14,348 bases of DNA from an uncultured Solobacterium sp. (GTDB lineage Bacteria; Bacillota_I; Bacilli_A; Erysipelotrichales; Erysipelotrichaceae), in assembly GCA_938041275.1 (NCBI GenBank), contig CALISH010000110.1, positions 1 to 14,348 of the forward strand, written 5' to 3'. The notes under the pieces are model-generated. The model searched no databases. It had not been told where the DNA came from and saw only the letters and a program-made list of their open reading frames with translations. A program made the translations under genes and the position numbers. This document shows, piece by piece, positions 6,792 through 13,354 of the stretch (its first letter is position 1; each line of letters starts with the position of its first letter).

Positions 6792-7857
6792 GTAATACCT
6801 CCTCAATCCAATCAATCATCTGATTTGCCGCATCCACTTTCGCAAGCTTATGTGCATTTTCTTTTAACTTGTTACAGGTTTGTTTATCATGAACAAGTGT
6901 ATTTACAGTTGTAGCCAGTAATTGTGGACTCAACTTACCTTCTTCAATCATAATTGCCGCATCTTTTTCAGCCAGTTCTTTTGCGTTATAAACCTGATGG
7001 TTATTTGCAACAAATGGACTAGGAATCAACACAGCAGCTGCAGGTAAGGCACAAATTTCCGAAATTGTTGTAGCACCTGCACGCGTAACCGCAAGTGTAC
7101 ATCCCTTTAATGCTTGTTTACCATCGATATATGGCACAAACTTAACATTACCAGAGTCTGTATTTTGAAACTGATAAGAATTTGCCTTACCACTTACAAT
7201 TATAACCTGAAAGTCTTGATCAAAAAGTGGAATCGCTTCGTCAATAACTTTGGAAACAGATGAAGATCCTAACGATCCCATCATAAATACAACAAATGGA
7301 ATATCTTTGGATAATCCGACTTTTTCAATCACTTCCGGATTAAAGACTACATCTTTTACAACAGATGCGGATGGATTACCTAAAATACGTACATTTGCTT
7401 TTGGCATCTGTGGTTTATTGCTTTCATAACATCCCACAACTGCATCTGCAAAATGACTTAAAAATTTATTTGCTTTTCCAGCAAAACTATTCTGTTCATG
7501 CAACATCGTTTTGATACCGAGATGATGTGCCGCAAGAATTAGCGGAACACTAATATAATTTCCAAAGGCAATACAGATATCTGGCTTCTCCTGTTTTAGT
7601 ATCTGTTTTGATTCAAAATATGCTTGCATCAAAGAAGTTGCATATTTTACTTTTGAAATAATAGAACCTACTGTTGTTGTAATATGCAAACCATAGAATT
7701 TGTAGCCAGCTTCTGGAACAACAGTAGCTTCCATACGGTTATCAGAACCCACAAAAATCACTTCATTTTCTGGATTACGTAGTTTCAATATATGTGCTAA
7801 ATCTAGTGCAGGGTTAATGTGACCACCTGTTCCCCCTGTCGCTATCATAATCTTCAT
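6784..7857 (-). CDS. murG: UDP-GlcNAc:lipid I N-acetylglucosaminyltransferase MurG
   Basis: MurG adds GlcNAc to lipid I at the inner face of the membrane, making lipid II. The protein has 357 residues, the usual length, with two Rossmann-like halves (GT28 family). The N-terminal half has the lipid-side loop GGTGGHINPA (8-17), FGNYISVP (98-105) and HEQNSFAGKAN (120-130). The C-terminal half has MGSLGSSSV (193-201) and the donor-binding TRAGATTISE (258-267), plus SPFVANNHQVYNA (280-292). The usual GNP(V/R)R-type motif reads GNPSAS (160-165), so the common arginine is absent here. The start ATG at 7857 has AGAGG six bases upstream. The gene leads the murG-murB-ftsQ operon, just after a terminator and a likely promoter. 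Confidence 0.96.
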   Translation of the reverse strand: MKIMIATGGTGGHINPALDLAHILKLRNPENEVIFVGSDNRMEATVVPEAGYKFYGLHITTTVGSIISKVKYATSLMQAYFESKQILKQEKPDICIAFGNYISVPLILAAHHLGIKTMLHEQNSFAGKANKFLSHFADAVVGCYESNKPQMPKANVRILGNPSASVVKDVVFNPEVIEKVGLSKDIPFVVFMMGSLGSSSVSKVIDEAIPLFDQDFQVIIVSGKANSYQFQNTDSGNVKFVPYIDGKQALKGCTLAVTRAGATTISEICALPAAAVLIPSPFVANNHQVYNAKELAEKDAAIMIEEGKLSPQLLATTVNTLVHDKQTCNKLKENAHKLAKVDAANQMIDWIEEVLHG

Positions 7858-7882
7858 AGGATACCTCTAATATCTCTATATT

Positions 7883-7919
7883 ATTTTAGCATAATACCCT
7901 TTTAGATGGACAAAGTAAA
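7883..7919 (-). promoter_or_regulatory. Promoter region of murG-murB-ftsQ
   Basis: Two overlapping options are seen on the minus strand. One is -35 TTTACT (7914-7919) with -10 TATTAT (7891-7896), spaced exactly 17 bases. The other is an extended -10 TGCTAAAAT, with the hexamer at 7883-7888. The -35 of the first lies inside the T-tract of the ysxC terminator, so termination and initiation share bases. Confidence 0.5.
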
Positions 7920-7957
7920 AACAAAAGATGGTACCCTACCGCAGTAGAAACCATCTT
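7911..7957 (-). terminator. Intrinsic terminator of tig-lon-ysxC
   Basis: Outer arms 7925-7932 and 7950-7957 pair over eight bases. An inner CTAC/GTAG stem with two G-T pairs and a TGCG loop extends it. On the minus strand it is followed by TTTTGTTTTT. The stem begins inside the ysxC stop codon (7956-7958). Confidence 0.92.
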
Positions 7958-8540
7958 ATTGTGCTATGAGTTGGTCGATCTTTTCCCAAACTGCTTCTAA
8001 GCCTTGTTTTTTCTCAGAATTTACAGGAATCAATGCATTCTCTTGAATACCTAAAGTTGCAGAAATCTTTTTTAAATTCTGTAACATTTGACTTCTTGAT
8101 AACTTATCGATTTTTGTGCATACCGCAAAGATAGCTAGATGTGATTCTTTACCATATTCAACCATCTGAATATCATCATTGCTCGGAACTCTTCTAGTAT
8201 CCAATACGATTATCATTGCCTTTAACTGATCTCTTTTCGAGAAATATGGATCAATTAACTTAGCGAATGCTAAAGCACTTTGACGATCACTTGTCGCATA
8301 ACCATACCCAGGTGCATCCGTAAATACAACCTTGTTATCGACAGAGAAGAAATTTAAAAGTCTTGTCTTACCTGGTGTTTTACCAGAGTATGCTAAGTTT
8401 TTACGATTCACTAAGCCGTTAATGAGTGTACTTTTTCCTGCATTCGATCTTCCTACAAAGATAATTTCAGGTAAATCACTCACAGGCCACTGTGTCTCTA
8501 ACGCTGCTGTTTTTAGCAGGAATGCATCATGGTACTGCAT
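7956..8540 (-). CDS. ysxC: Ribosome biogenesis GTPase YsxC/EngB (YihA)
   Basis: This is a TrmE-Era-EngA-type GTPase needed for late assembly of the large ribosomal subunit. It has 194 residues, normal for EngB. The GTPase motifs appear in order: G1 GRSNAGKS (30-37), G2 threonine in TPGKT (55-59), G3 DAPG (75-78), G4 TKID (142-145), and a G5-like NSEKKQG (174-180). The conserved GYGYA (78-82) after G3 is also present. The ATG at 8540 shares its A with the lon stop codon (TAATG), so it is translationally coupled to lon. A strong AAGGAGG lies 13 bases upstream inside lon, longer than usual, which fits re-initiation. The lon-ysxC order is the same as in Bacillus. Confidence 0.95.
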   Translation of the reverse strand: MQYHDAFLLKTAALETQWPVSDLPEIIFVGRSNAGKSTLINGLVNRKNLAYSGKTPGKTRLLNFFSVDNKVVFTDAPGYGYATSDRQSALAFAKLIDPYFSKRDQLKAMIIVLDTRRVPSNDDIQMVEYGKESHLAIFAVCTKIDKLSRSQMLQNLKKISATLGIQENALIPVNSEKKQGLEAVWEKIDQLIAQ

Positions 8541-10858
8541 TAGTGTACCAAAGCCTCCTTAAGCACTTGTGAAACGGTCTCAACAGGAATAAATGTAATA
8601 GCATTTTTCACTGTTTCTGGCACATCATCTAAGTCACGAACGTTATTCTTAGGAATCAAGACTTTCTTAATACCAACACGGTGCGCAGCTAACGACTTCT
8701 CTCGTAAGCCACCAATTGGTAAGACATTACCACGCAGTGTCACTTCACCTGTCATCGCAATATCACGATAAACTGGTGTATCTGTAAGTGCAGAAACAAT
8801 CGCAGTTGTTAGAGTAACACCAGCTGAAGGTCCATCCTTTGGAACGGCGCCTTCTGGCACATGAATATGAATATCATTAGAATCAAAGAATTTAGGGTCG
8901 ATGTTTAACTCTTTCGCATGAGCCTTTACATAGTCAAGCGCAATAGATGCACTTTCCTTCATAACTTCTCCTAGTTGACCCGTAATGACAAGTCTACCTT
9001 TACCTTCAAAATGATTTACTTCTATCTGAAGTACATCTCCACCAAATTGTGTATAGGCAAGACCAGTTACACAACCAATTTGGTTCTTCTTTTCCTTATT
9101 ACCATATTCAAAGATAATCTTACCTAACCACTCACCAATTTGTTTTTTGGTAACTGTAATTGATTTCTTGTTATCACGTAAAATCGCAAGAACAGTCTTA
9201 CGGCATAATGACGCAATAATTCTCTCTAATTGACGAACACCCGCTTCACGTGTGTAATGACGAATCAAGTATAGAATCTCTGCATCCTTTAACTTAAACT
9301 GTGCTGGTTTTAGACCATTATTCTTAAGTTGTTTAGATACTAAATAATCCTTGGCGATACTTACCTTCTCAAGTTCTGTATAGGAAGATAAATCAATAAT
9401 CTCTAAACGATCACGTAAAGGACCAGGAATATTTTCTAAGTAGTTTGCTGTCGCAATAAACATAACCTTAGATAAATCATATGGTTCTTCAAGATAATGG
9501 TCTGAGAATACCGCGTTTTGTTCAGGGTCTAAAACTTCCAGCATTGCATCACTTGGATCACCCTTATAGTCAGCACCCATCTTATCCAATTCATCAATTA
9601 AGAATACTGGGTTCAATACTTCAGCACGTTTCATTCCTTGAATAATTCGACCTGGCATTGAACCAAGATAAGTACGACGATGACCACGAATTTCTGCTTC
9701 ATCACGCACACCACCTACAGACATCTTCACAAACTTACGACCTAACGCACGCGCAATCGATTTTGCTAATGAAGTCTTACCAACACCTGGAGGACCTACT
9801 AAACACAAGATAGGGCTGTTAAGAGATTGTGTCATCTGCTTTACGGCTAAGTACTCCATAATACGATCCTTGATCTTATCAAGACCATAATGATCTTCAT
9901 CAAGGACATTACGTACCGCCTTCAAATCTTCAATATCTTTTGTAGTTTGCCACCATGGAACAGTTAATAGCCAATCTAAATAGTTACGAGAAACACTTGC
10001 TTCTCCACTTCCTGGAGGCAACATCTCATACTTACGTAACTCTTCACGTGCTTTTATTTTTACATGCTCTGGATATGGATTCTTTTCAATCTTCTCACGT
10101 AAATCAGCGACATCATCTGTCATATTAGATACATCACCAAGTTCTTCTTTAATAGCCTTTAACTTTTCACGTAGATAGTATTCCTTTTGACTATCATCAA
10201 TACGGTCTTTAACACGATCATTGATGACTGTTTCTAGTTCAGAATAACGCTGCTGTTTTTCCAACTCTTCAACAATCAATAACAAACGATCATTGATATT
10301 TGTTGTTTCTAGCAAACGCTGACGAGTTGCCTGGTCAAATAAACTAAAGTATTGACCAAATTGGTCACCCAATGTCTCGGCATTTACACCAAGAGACAAC
10401 TGTTGTACAACCTCAGGCGGAAATACTGCAGCCACCTGTGCCATCCCTTCTAATTTATCAACTACCTTTTTCACCAATGCGTATTCTTCGCTCTTATCAC
10501 CATAAGAATCGGTTAATGGAGTAACATCTGCATACATTAACTCTTTACTATCGTAAAGTTTCGCTAACTTCGCACGACGCATGCCAGTAAAAGTTACACG
10601 CATGAAGCCTTCCTTCTTACGTACAACTTTGATCTTCGCAATTGTTCCGACTGTATATAAATCTTTCTCTGTTGGATTGTCTACCATAATATCATTTTGA
10701 CAAACAAGCCAAACCATACTGTCGTATGAGGCACCTGCCTCATTCACGGCATTGATTGATTTTGGTCTTCCTACTTCAATCATTACATCATGTCCAGGGA
10801 ATACAACGATTCCTCTAGTACATACGACAGGTACACGAACATTCACATTTTCGCTCAT
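8540..10858 (-). CDS. lon: ATP-dependent protease Lon (LonA)
   Basis: Lon is a cytoplasmic hexameric AAA+ serine protease that degrades misfolded and some regulatory proteins. From the ATG at 10858 it has 772 residues, the normal LonA size. The N-terminal substrate-binding domain (about 5-200) starts RVPVVCTRGIVVFPGH. A coiled-coil region (about 195-285) leads to the AAA+ module with Walker A GPPGVGKT (355-362) and Walker B FLIDELDK (419-426). The C-terminal protease domain has the catalytic S678 in PKDGPSAGVT and K721 in GGLREKSLAAH. There is no membrane segment, so it is not LonB. The start is ambiguous: ATGs at 10864 and 10858 follow one GGAGG, and only the second has proper spacing (seven bases). 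The gene lies 74 bases after tig with a hairpin in the gap, and its stop overlaps the ysxC start. Confidence 0.97.
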   Translation of the reverse strand: MSENVNVRVPVVCTRGIVVFPGHDVMIEVGRPKSINAVNEAGASYDSMVWLVCQNDIMVDNPTEKDLYTVGTIAKIKVVRKKEGFMRVTFTGMRRAKLAKLYDSKELMYADVTPLTDSYGDKSEEYALVKKVVDKLEGMAQVAAVFPPEVVQQLSLGVNAETLGDQFGQYFSLFDQATRQRLLETTNINDRLLLIVEELEKQQRYSELETVINDRVKDRIDDSQKEYYLREKLKAIKEELGDVSNMTDDVADLREKIEKNPYPEHVKIKAREELRKYEMLPPGSGEASVSRNYLDWLLTVPWWQTTKDIEDLKAVRNVLDEDHYGLDKIKDRIMEYLAVKQMTQSLNSPILCLVGPPGVGKTSLAKSIARALGRKFVKMSVGGVRDEAEIRGHRRTYLGSMPGRIIQGMKRAEVLNPVFLIDELDKMGADYKGDPSDAMLEVLDPEQNAVFSDHYLEEPYDLSKVMFIATANYLENIPGPLRDRLEIIDLSSYTELEKVSIAKDYLVSKQLKNNGLKPAQFKLKDAEILYLIRHYTREAGVRQLERIIASLCRKTVLAILRDNKKSITVTKKQIGEWLGKIIFEYGNKEKKNQIGCVTGLAYTQFGGDVLQIEVNHFEGKGRLVITGQLGEVMKESASIALDYVKAHAKELNIDPKFFDSNDIHIHVPEGAVPKDGPSAGVTLTTAIVSALTDTPVYRDIAMTGEVTLRGNVLPIGGLREKSLAAHRVGIKKVLIPKNNVRDLDDVPETVKNAITFIPVETVSQVLKEALVH

Positions 10859-10885
10859 ATTCATACCTCCTGAATCACTTTTGAA

Positions 10886-10910
10886 AATAAGACGCGAGCA
10901 GCGTCTTATT
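10886..10910 (-). terminator. Strong hairpin in the tig-lon gap (leaky terminator or processing site)
   Basis: A perfect ten-base-pair stem (10886-10895 with 10901-10910, five-base loop) sits between the tig stop and the lon ribosome binding site. On the minus strand the downstream run is only TTATTTTC, a weak U-tract, so termination is probably partial. It could lower lon expression relative to tig, or protect or cleave the transcript. No clear lon promoter is seen after it. Confidence 0.55.
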
Positions 10911-10932
10911 AACATTCTATATTGTAAACGAA

Positions 10933-12333
10933 TTACTCAGCAGTTTCTTCTACTTCGCTCTTCTTTTTACGTGTTGTCTTCTTAACTGGCTTTTCTTCTG
11001 TAGTTTCAGCCTTATCTGCCTTCTTTGTTGTCTTCTTAGCAGGCTTCTTTGCAGGCTTCTTACCACCAGCAGCGTTTTCCTTAACGAATGCATAAGCCTT
11101 TTCGTTACGAACATCACGCTTCAACATATCCACACTGATATATGTCTTCACTTGTTCAACTGGCATATTGTACTGTGCAGCGATGTTGTTGTATTCATTT
11201 TCAAGATCTTCTTCAGTTAGCTCTAAAGCTTCAACCTTAGCAATCTCTTCAAGAATCAATCTTAACTTCGCAGTCTTAGTAGCGTTATCTGTGTATTCAG
11301 CACGAACATCTTCAATCTTCTTACCCATCATAGATAAGTACTGGTTGAAGTTCATACCATATTGAGAAATCTGTTGTGCTAACTGTTGAATCTGATTGTT
11401 AACTTCTTCTTCAACAAGTACTTCTGGTAAGTCGATTTTTGCATTTTCAACTAACTTGTCCATTAAAGCTGTATCAGCCTTGTTTTCAGCCTGTGACTTC
11501 TTACCATCTTCGATACGTGTACGAATCATGTTCTTTAAGTCAGCAACTGTTTCAACACCAGCAGCGTTAACATCTTTCGCAAAGTCATTGTTAACTTCTG
11601 GTAATACCTTAGTCTTAACTTCGTTAACTTTAACCTTAAATACAACTGCAGCACCCTTCAAGTCTTCAGCATGGTAATTCTCTGGGAATGTAAGGTTTAA
11701 TTCCTTTTCTTCACCAGCCTTAACACCAACTAACTGTTCTTCAAATCCAGGGATGAAGGAATGGGAACCTAATACTAAGTCATAGTTAGTGCCCTTACCA
11801 CCATCAAATGCTACGCCATCCTTGAATCCTTCATAGTCAATATTTACTGTATCGCCTTCAGCAGCAGCGTCATCCTTAGTCTGAACTTCTGCATACTGTT
11901 CACGCATACGATTTAATTCAGCCTCAACTTCTTCATCACTTACAGCAACTTCTTCAAGATTGTATTCTAATCCCTTATAATCACCTAACTTCACTTCAGG
12001 CATAACTGCAAATGTAAATACTAATTCAACACCATTTGCATCGACTGCCTTAATATCCAGCTGTGGTTGACTAATAGGTACTAATTTTTCAGCTTCTAAA
12101 GCTGTGCGCATCCATACATTTGCATTATCATCTACAGCTGTGATGAATCTTTCGTTATCAGAAACACGCTTTTCGATTAAAGCCTTAGGTGCTTGTCCCT
12201 TACGGAAACCGTTGATAGATACATTCTTAGCAATCTTATTGAATGCCTTCTTTACAGCATCTGCCCATTCTTTACCTTCAATTTTAACTGTTAAATCTCC
12301 AACTGATTTTTCTTTGAGTGTCCAATTTGACAT
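10933..12333 (-). CDS. tig: Trigger factor (ribosome-associated chaperone, peptidyl-prolyl isomerase)
   Basis: Trigger factor binds near the ribosome exit tunnel and shields nascent chains; its FKBP domain has prolyl isomerase activity. From the ATG at 12333 it has 466 residues, longer than the usual 430 or so. The N-terminal domain carries the ribosome-docking loop GFRKGQAPK (42-50). The FKBP-like domain (about 153-242) has GDTVNIDYEGF and HSFIPGFEEQLVG. The helical chaperone arms follow to about 420. The excess is a C-terminal tail (423-466) with 15 lysines in 44 residues, built of KKPAKK-type units and ending acidic. The ATG at 12333 has AAAGGAG eight bases upstream; a longer frame to 12387 would run through the promoter. 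The gene leads tig-lon-ysxC and has two candidate promoters and a CIRCE-like operator upstream. Confidence 0.96.
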   Translation of the reverse strand: MSNWTLKEKSVGDLTVKIEGKEWADAVKKAFNKIAKNVSINGFRKGQAPKALIEKRVSDNERFITAVDDNANVWMRTALEAEKLVPISQPQLDIKAVDANGVELVFTFAVMPEVKLGDYKGLEYNLEEVAVSDEEVEAELNRMREQYAEVQTKDDAAAEGDTVNIDYEGFKDGVAFDGGKGTNYDLVLGSHSFIPGFEEQLVGVKAGEEKELNLTFPENYHAEDLKGAAVVFKVKVNEVKTKVLPEVNNDFAKDVNAAGVETVADLKNMIRTRIEDGKKSQAENKADTALMDKLVENAKIDLPEVLVEEEVNNQIQQLAQQISQYGMNFNQYLSMMGKKIEDVRAEYTDNATKTAKLRLILEEIAKVEALELTEEDLENEYNNIAAQYNMPVEQVKTYISVDMLKRDVRNEKAYAFVKENAAGGKKPAKKPAKKTTKKADKAETTEEKPVKKTTRKKKSEVEETAE

Positions 12334-12369
12334 CTTATTAACTCCTTTTCGCTTTTTTATTGCTTGCAT

Positions 12370-12378
12370 ATTATACCA
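12370..12378 (-). promoter_or_regulatory. Proximal tig promoter (extended -10)
   Basis: The minus strand reads TGGTATAAT, a perfect extended -10, 36 bases upstream of the tig ATG. The expected start is near 12363, giving a leader of about 30 bases that includes the ribosome binding site. No good -35 is present at 16-18 bases. This promoter is downstream of the CIRCE-like site. Confidence 0.7.
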
Positions 12379-12423
12379 AATATACAATATTTCGGCTATG
12401 TTTTTACTATATTACGGTCGATT

Positions 12424-12450
12424 TTAGCACTCGACCACTATGCCTGCTAA
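12424..12450. promoter_or_regulatory. CIRCE-like operator (probable HrcA binding site)
   Basis: The plus strand reads TTAGCACTC, nine bases, then GCCTGCTAA. The CIRCE consensus is TTAGCACTC-N9-GAGTGCTAA, so the left arm is perfect, the spacer is exact, and the right arm matches 7 of 9 (16 of 18 overall). It starts one base after the -10 of the distal tig promoter, the usual place for CIRCE. HrcA binding is inferred; hrcA itself is not in the window. Confidence 0.75.
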
Positions 12451-12451
12451 T

Positions 12452-12480
12452 ATCCTACAAAGTTTAGGGCGGAAAGTCAA
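12452..12480 (-). promoter_or_regulatory. Distal tig promoter, adjacent to CIRCE
   Basis: On the minus strand -35 TTGACT (12475-12480, 5 of 6) and -10 TAGGAT (12452-12457, 4 of 6) are spaced exactly 17 bases. The -35 overlaps the stop codon of the upstream gene. The expected start, near 12445, lies inside the CIRCE-like repeat, so repressor binding would block it. Confidence 0.6.
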
Positions 12481-13175
12481 TGCAATGTTTTCGCATATGC
12501 AAGTTGTTTAGATACTTTCTGATAGATTTCTCCTTCATCCATCATATCTGATACTTGTTTCAGCATTGTTAAAGCTAAATCTTCCGCTTCATCCACATCA
12601 TAAGACAGTGGTAAGAATACATATACTTCATGAATCAATAATGTCCTAGCCATTTCATAGAAATCCGGATTATCATTTTCTAACCAGTCTTTTAAATAAG
12701 ACTGTGCTTTCAAGAAACCTTCACTCTTATGTACAGGAATAATATCATCTGACCAGAATGTATATTCCACGCCATTCTTTATCAGTGTAAATTCATCAGA
12801 AATTTCTTGTTCTGCTAAACCTTCAATCAATAAAGCAGCTGCCTCAGGACACGGATCTTTAGATAAATAATCTTTAATCTCAGCTAGGCAATCTCTTAAG
12901 TTACGTGTAACCAATACACTGGCAGCTGCTAGTTGTGACTTTGGCTTTCCTTTCAATTTTCTTAAAAAAGAATCCAAACTATCCTCTCGAATTTCTTTCT
13001 CATCACTTAAACGATAGTTTAATTCTCTTTTATAACTCTTTAATTTTTGTTCTATATCAGCAGGTATATACGGCATGTTTAATTCATTTTGAACCAAGAA
13101 ATTCGCATCACCATATTTACCTTGTTGCATTAAATCTTCTATCTCTGCAAGGATTTCATCATAGTAATTTGTCAT
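12477..13175 (-). CDS. Helical protein of unknown function (DUF3196-like, TPR-type)
   Basis: I do not recognise a defined function. The 232-residue protein has no signal peptide or membrane segment and looks almost wholly alpha-helical. It begins NYYDEILAEIEDLMQQGKYGDANFLVQNEL (3-32), a helix-turn-helix with a TPR-like GKYGDA turn. Further paired helices include the PEAAALLIEGL region (about 109-119) and a C-terminal half rich in acidic helices. The style resembles the DUF3196 proteins of Firmicutes and Mollicutes, which have TPR-like folds, but this is from memory and tentative. A role as a protein-binding scaffold is a guess, perhaps favoured by its position before tig. The start ATG at 13175 has AGGAGG four bases upstream. 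A terminator-like hairpin ends only 12 bases before the start codon, leaving no room for a separate promoter after it. Confidence 0.75.
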   Translation of the reverse strand: MTNYYDEILAEIEDLMQQGKYGDANFLVQNELNMPYIPADIEQKLKSYKRELNYRLSDEKEIREDSLDSFLRKLKGKPKSQLAAASVLVTRNLRDCLAEIKDYLSKDPCPEAAALLIEGLAEQEISDEFTLIKNGVEYTFWSDDIIPVHKSEGFLKAQSYLKDWLENDNPDFYEMARTLLIHEVYVFLPLSYDVDEAEDLALTMLKQVSDMMDEGEIYQKVSKQLAYAKTLH

Positions 13176-13186
13176 ATCGCCTCCTA

Positions 13187-13219
13187 GACAAAAGAAACCG
13201 CCGACTGATTGCCGACGGT
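13187..13219 (-). terminator. Terminator-like hairpin between tRNA-Arg and the helical protein gene
   Basis: Arms 13197-13205 and 13211-13219 form a nine-base-pair G+C-rich stem with two G-T wobbles and a five-base loop. On the minus strand it is followed by TTTCTTTTG. It fits termination of the tRNA transcript, but the next gene's ribosome binding site begins immediately after it, so some readthrough is likely. Confidence 0.8.
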
Positions 13220-13231
13220 ATCTTTTCTATA

Positions 13232-13308
13232 TGGCGTCCTCGAAGAGATTCGAACTCTTGACCACACGCTTAGAAGGCGTGAGCTCTATCCAGCTGAGCT
13301 ACGAGGAC
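13232..13308 (-). tRNA. tRNA-Arg (anticodon UCU)
   Basis: This 77-base gene folds as a full cloverleaf. The acceptor arm GTCCTCG/CGAGGAC pairs over seven bases. The D arm carries AGCTGGATAG, the anticodon stem CACGC/GCGTG encloses loop CTTCTAA, and the T arm AAGAG-TTCGAAT-CTCTT is perfect. The anticodon TCT (13274-13272) reads AGA and probably AGG. Discriminator G and a genome-encoded CCA (13234-13232) end the gene. Confidence 0.98.
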
Positions 13309-13317
13309 AGCACAAAT

Positions 13318-13346
13318 AATATATCAAAATATCTATCAGTTTTCAA
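13318..13346 (-). promoter_or_regulatory. Promoter of tRNA-Arg
   Basis: On the minus strand -35 TTGAAA (13341-13346, 5 of 6) and -10 TATATT (13318-13323, 5 of 6, with an upstream TGA making it an extended -10) are spaced 17 bases. The -10 ends nine bases before the mature tRNA 5' end, so the 5' leader would be about three bases. Confidence 0.8.
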
Positions 13347-13354
13347 GATTAAAT

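Noticed and set aside
10984..11067. Short repeats in DNA at the end of tig
   Set aside because: They are the direct result of KKPAKK-type codons (AAG, CCT, GCA) and not an independent DNA element.
12470..12486. Possible CtsR operator (AAAGTCAA) near the tig promoter
   Set aside because: Only one half-site is present; CtsR needs a direct repeat of two heptads. The match is explained by the -35 and the coding end.
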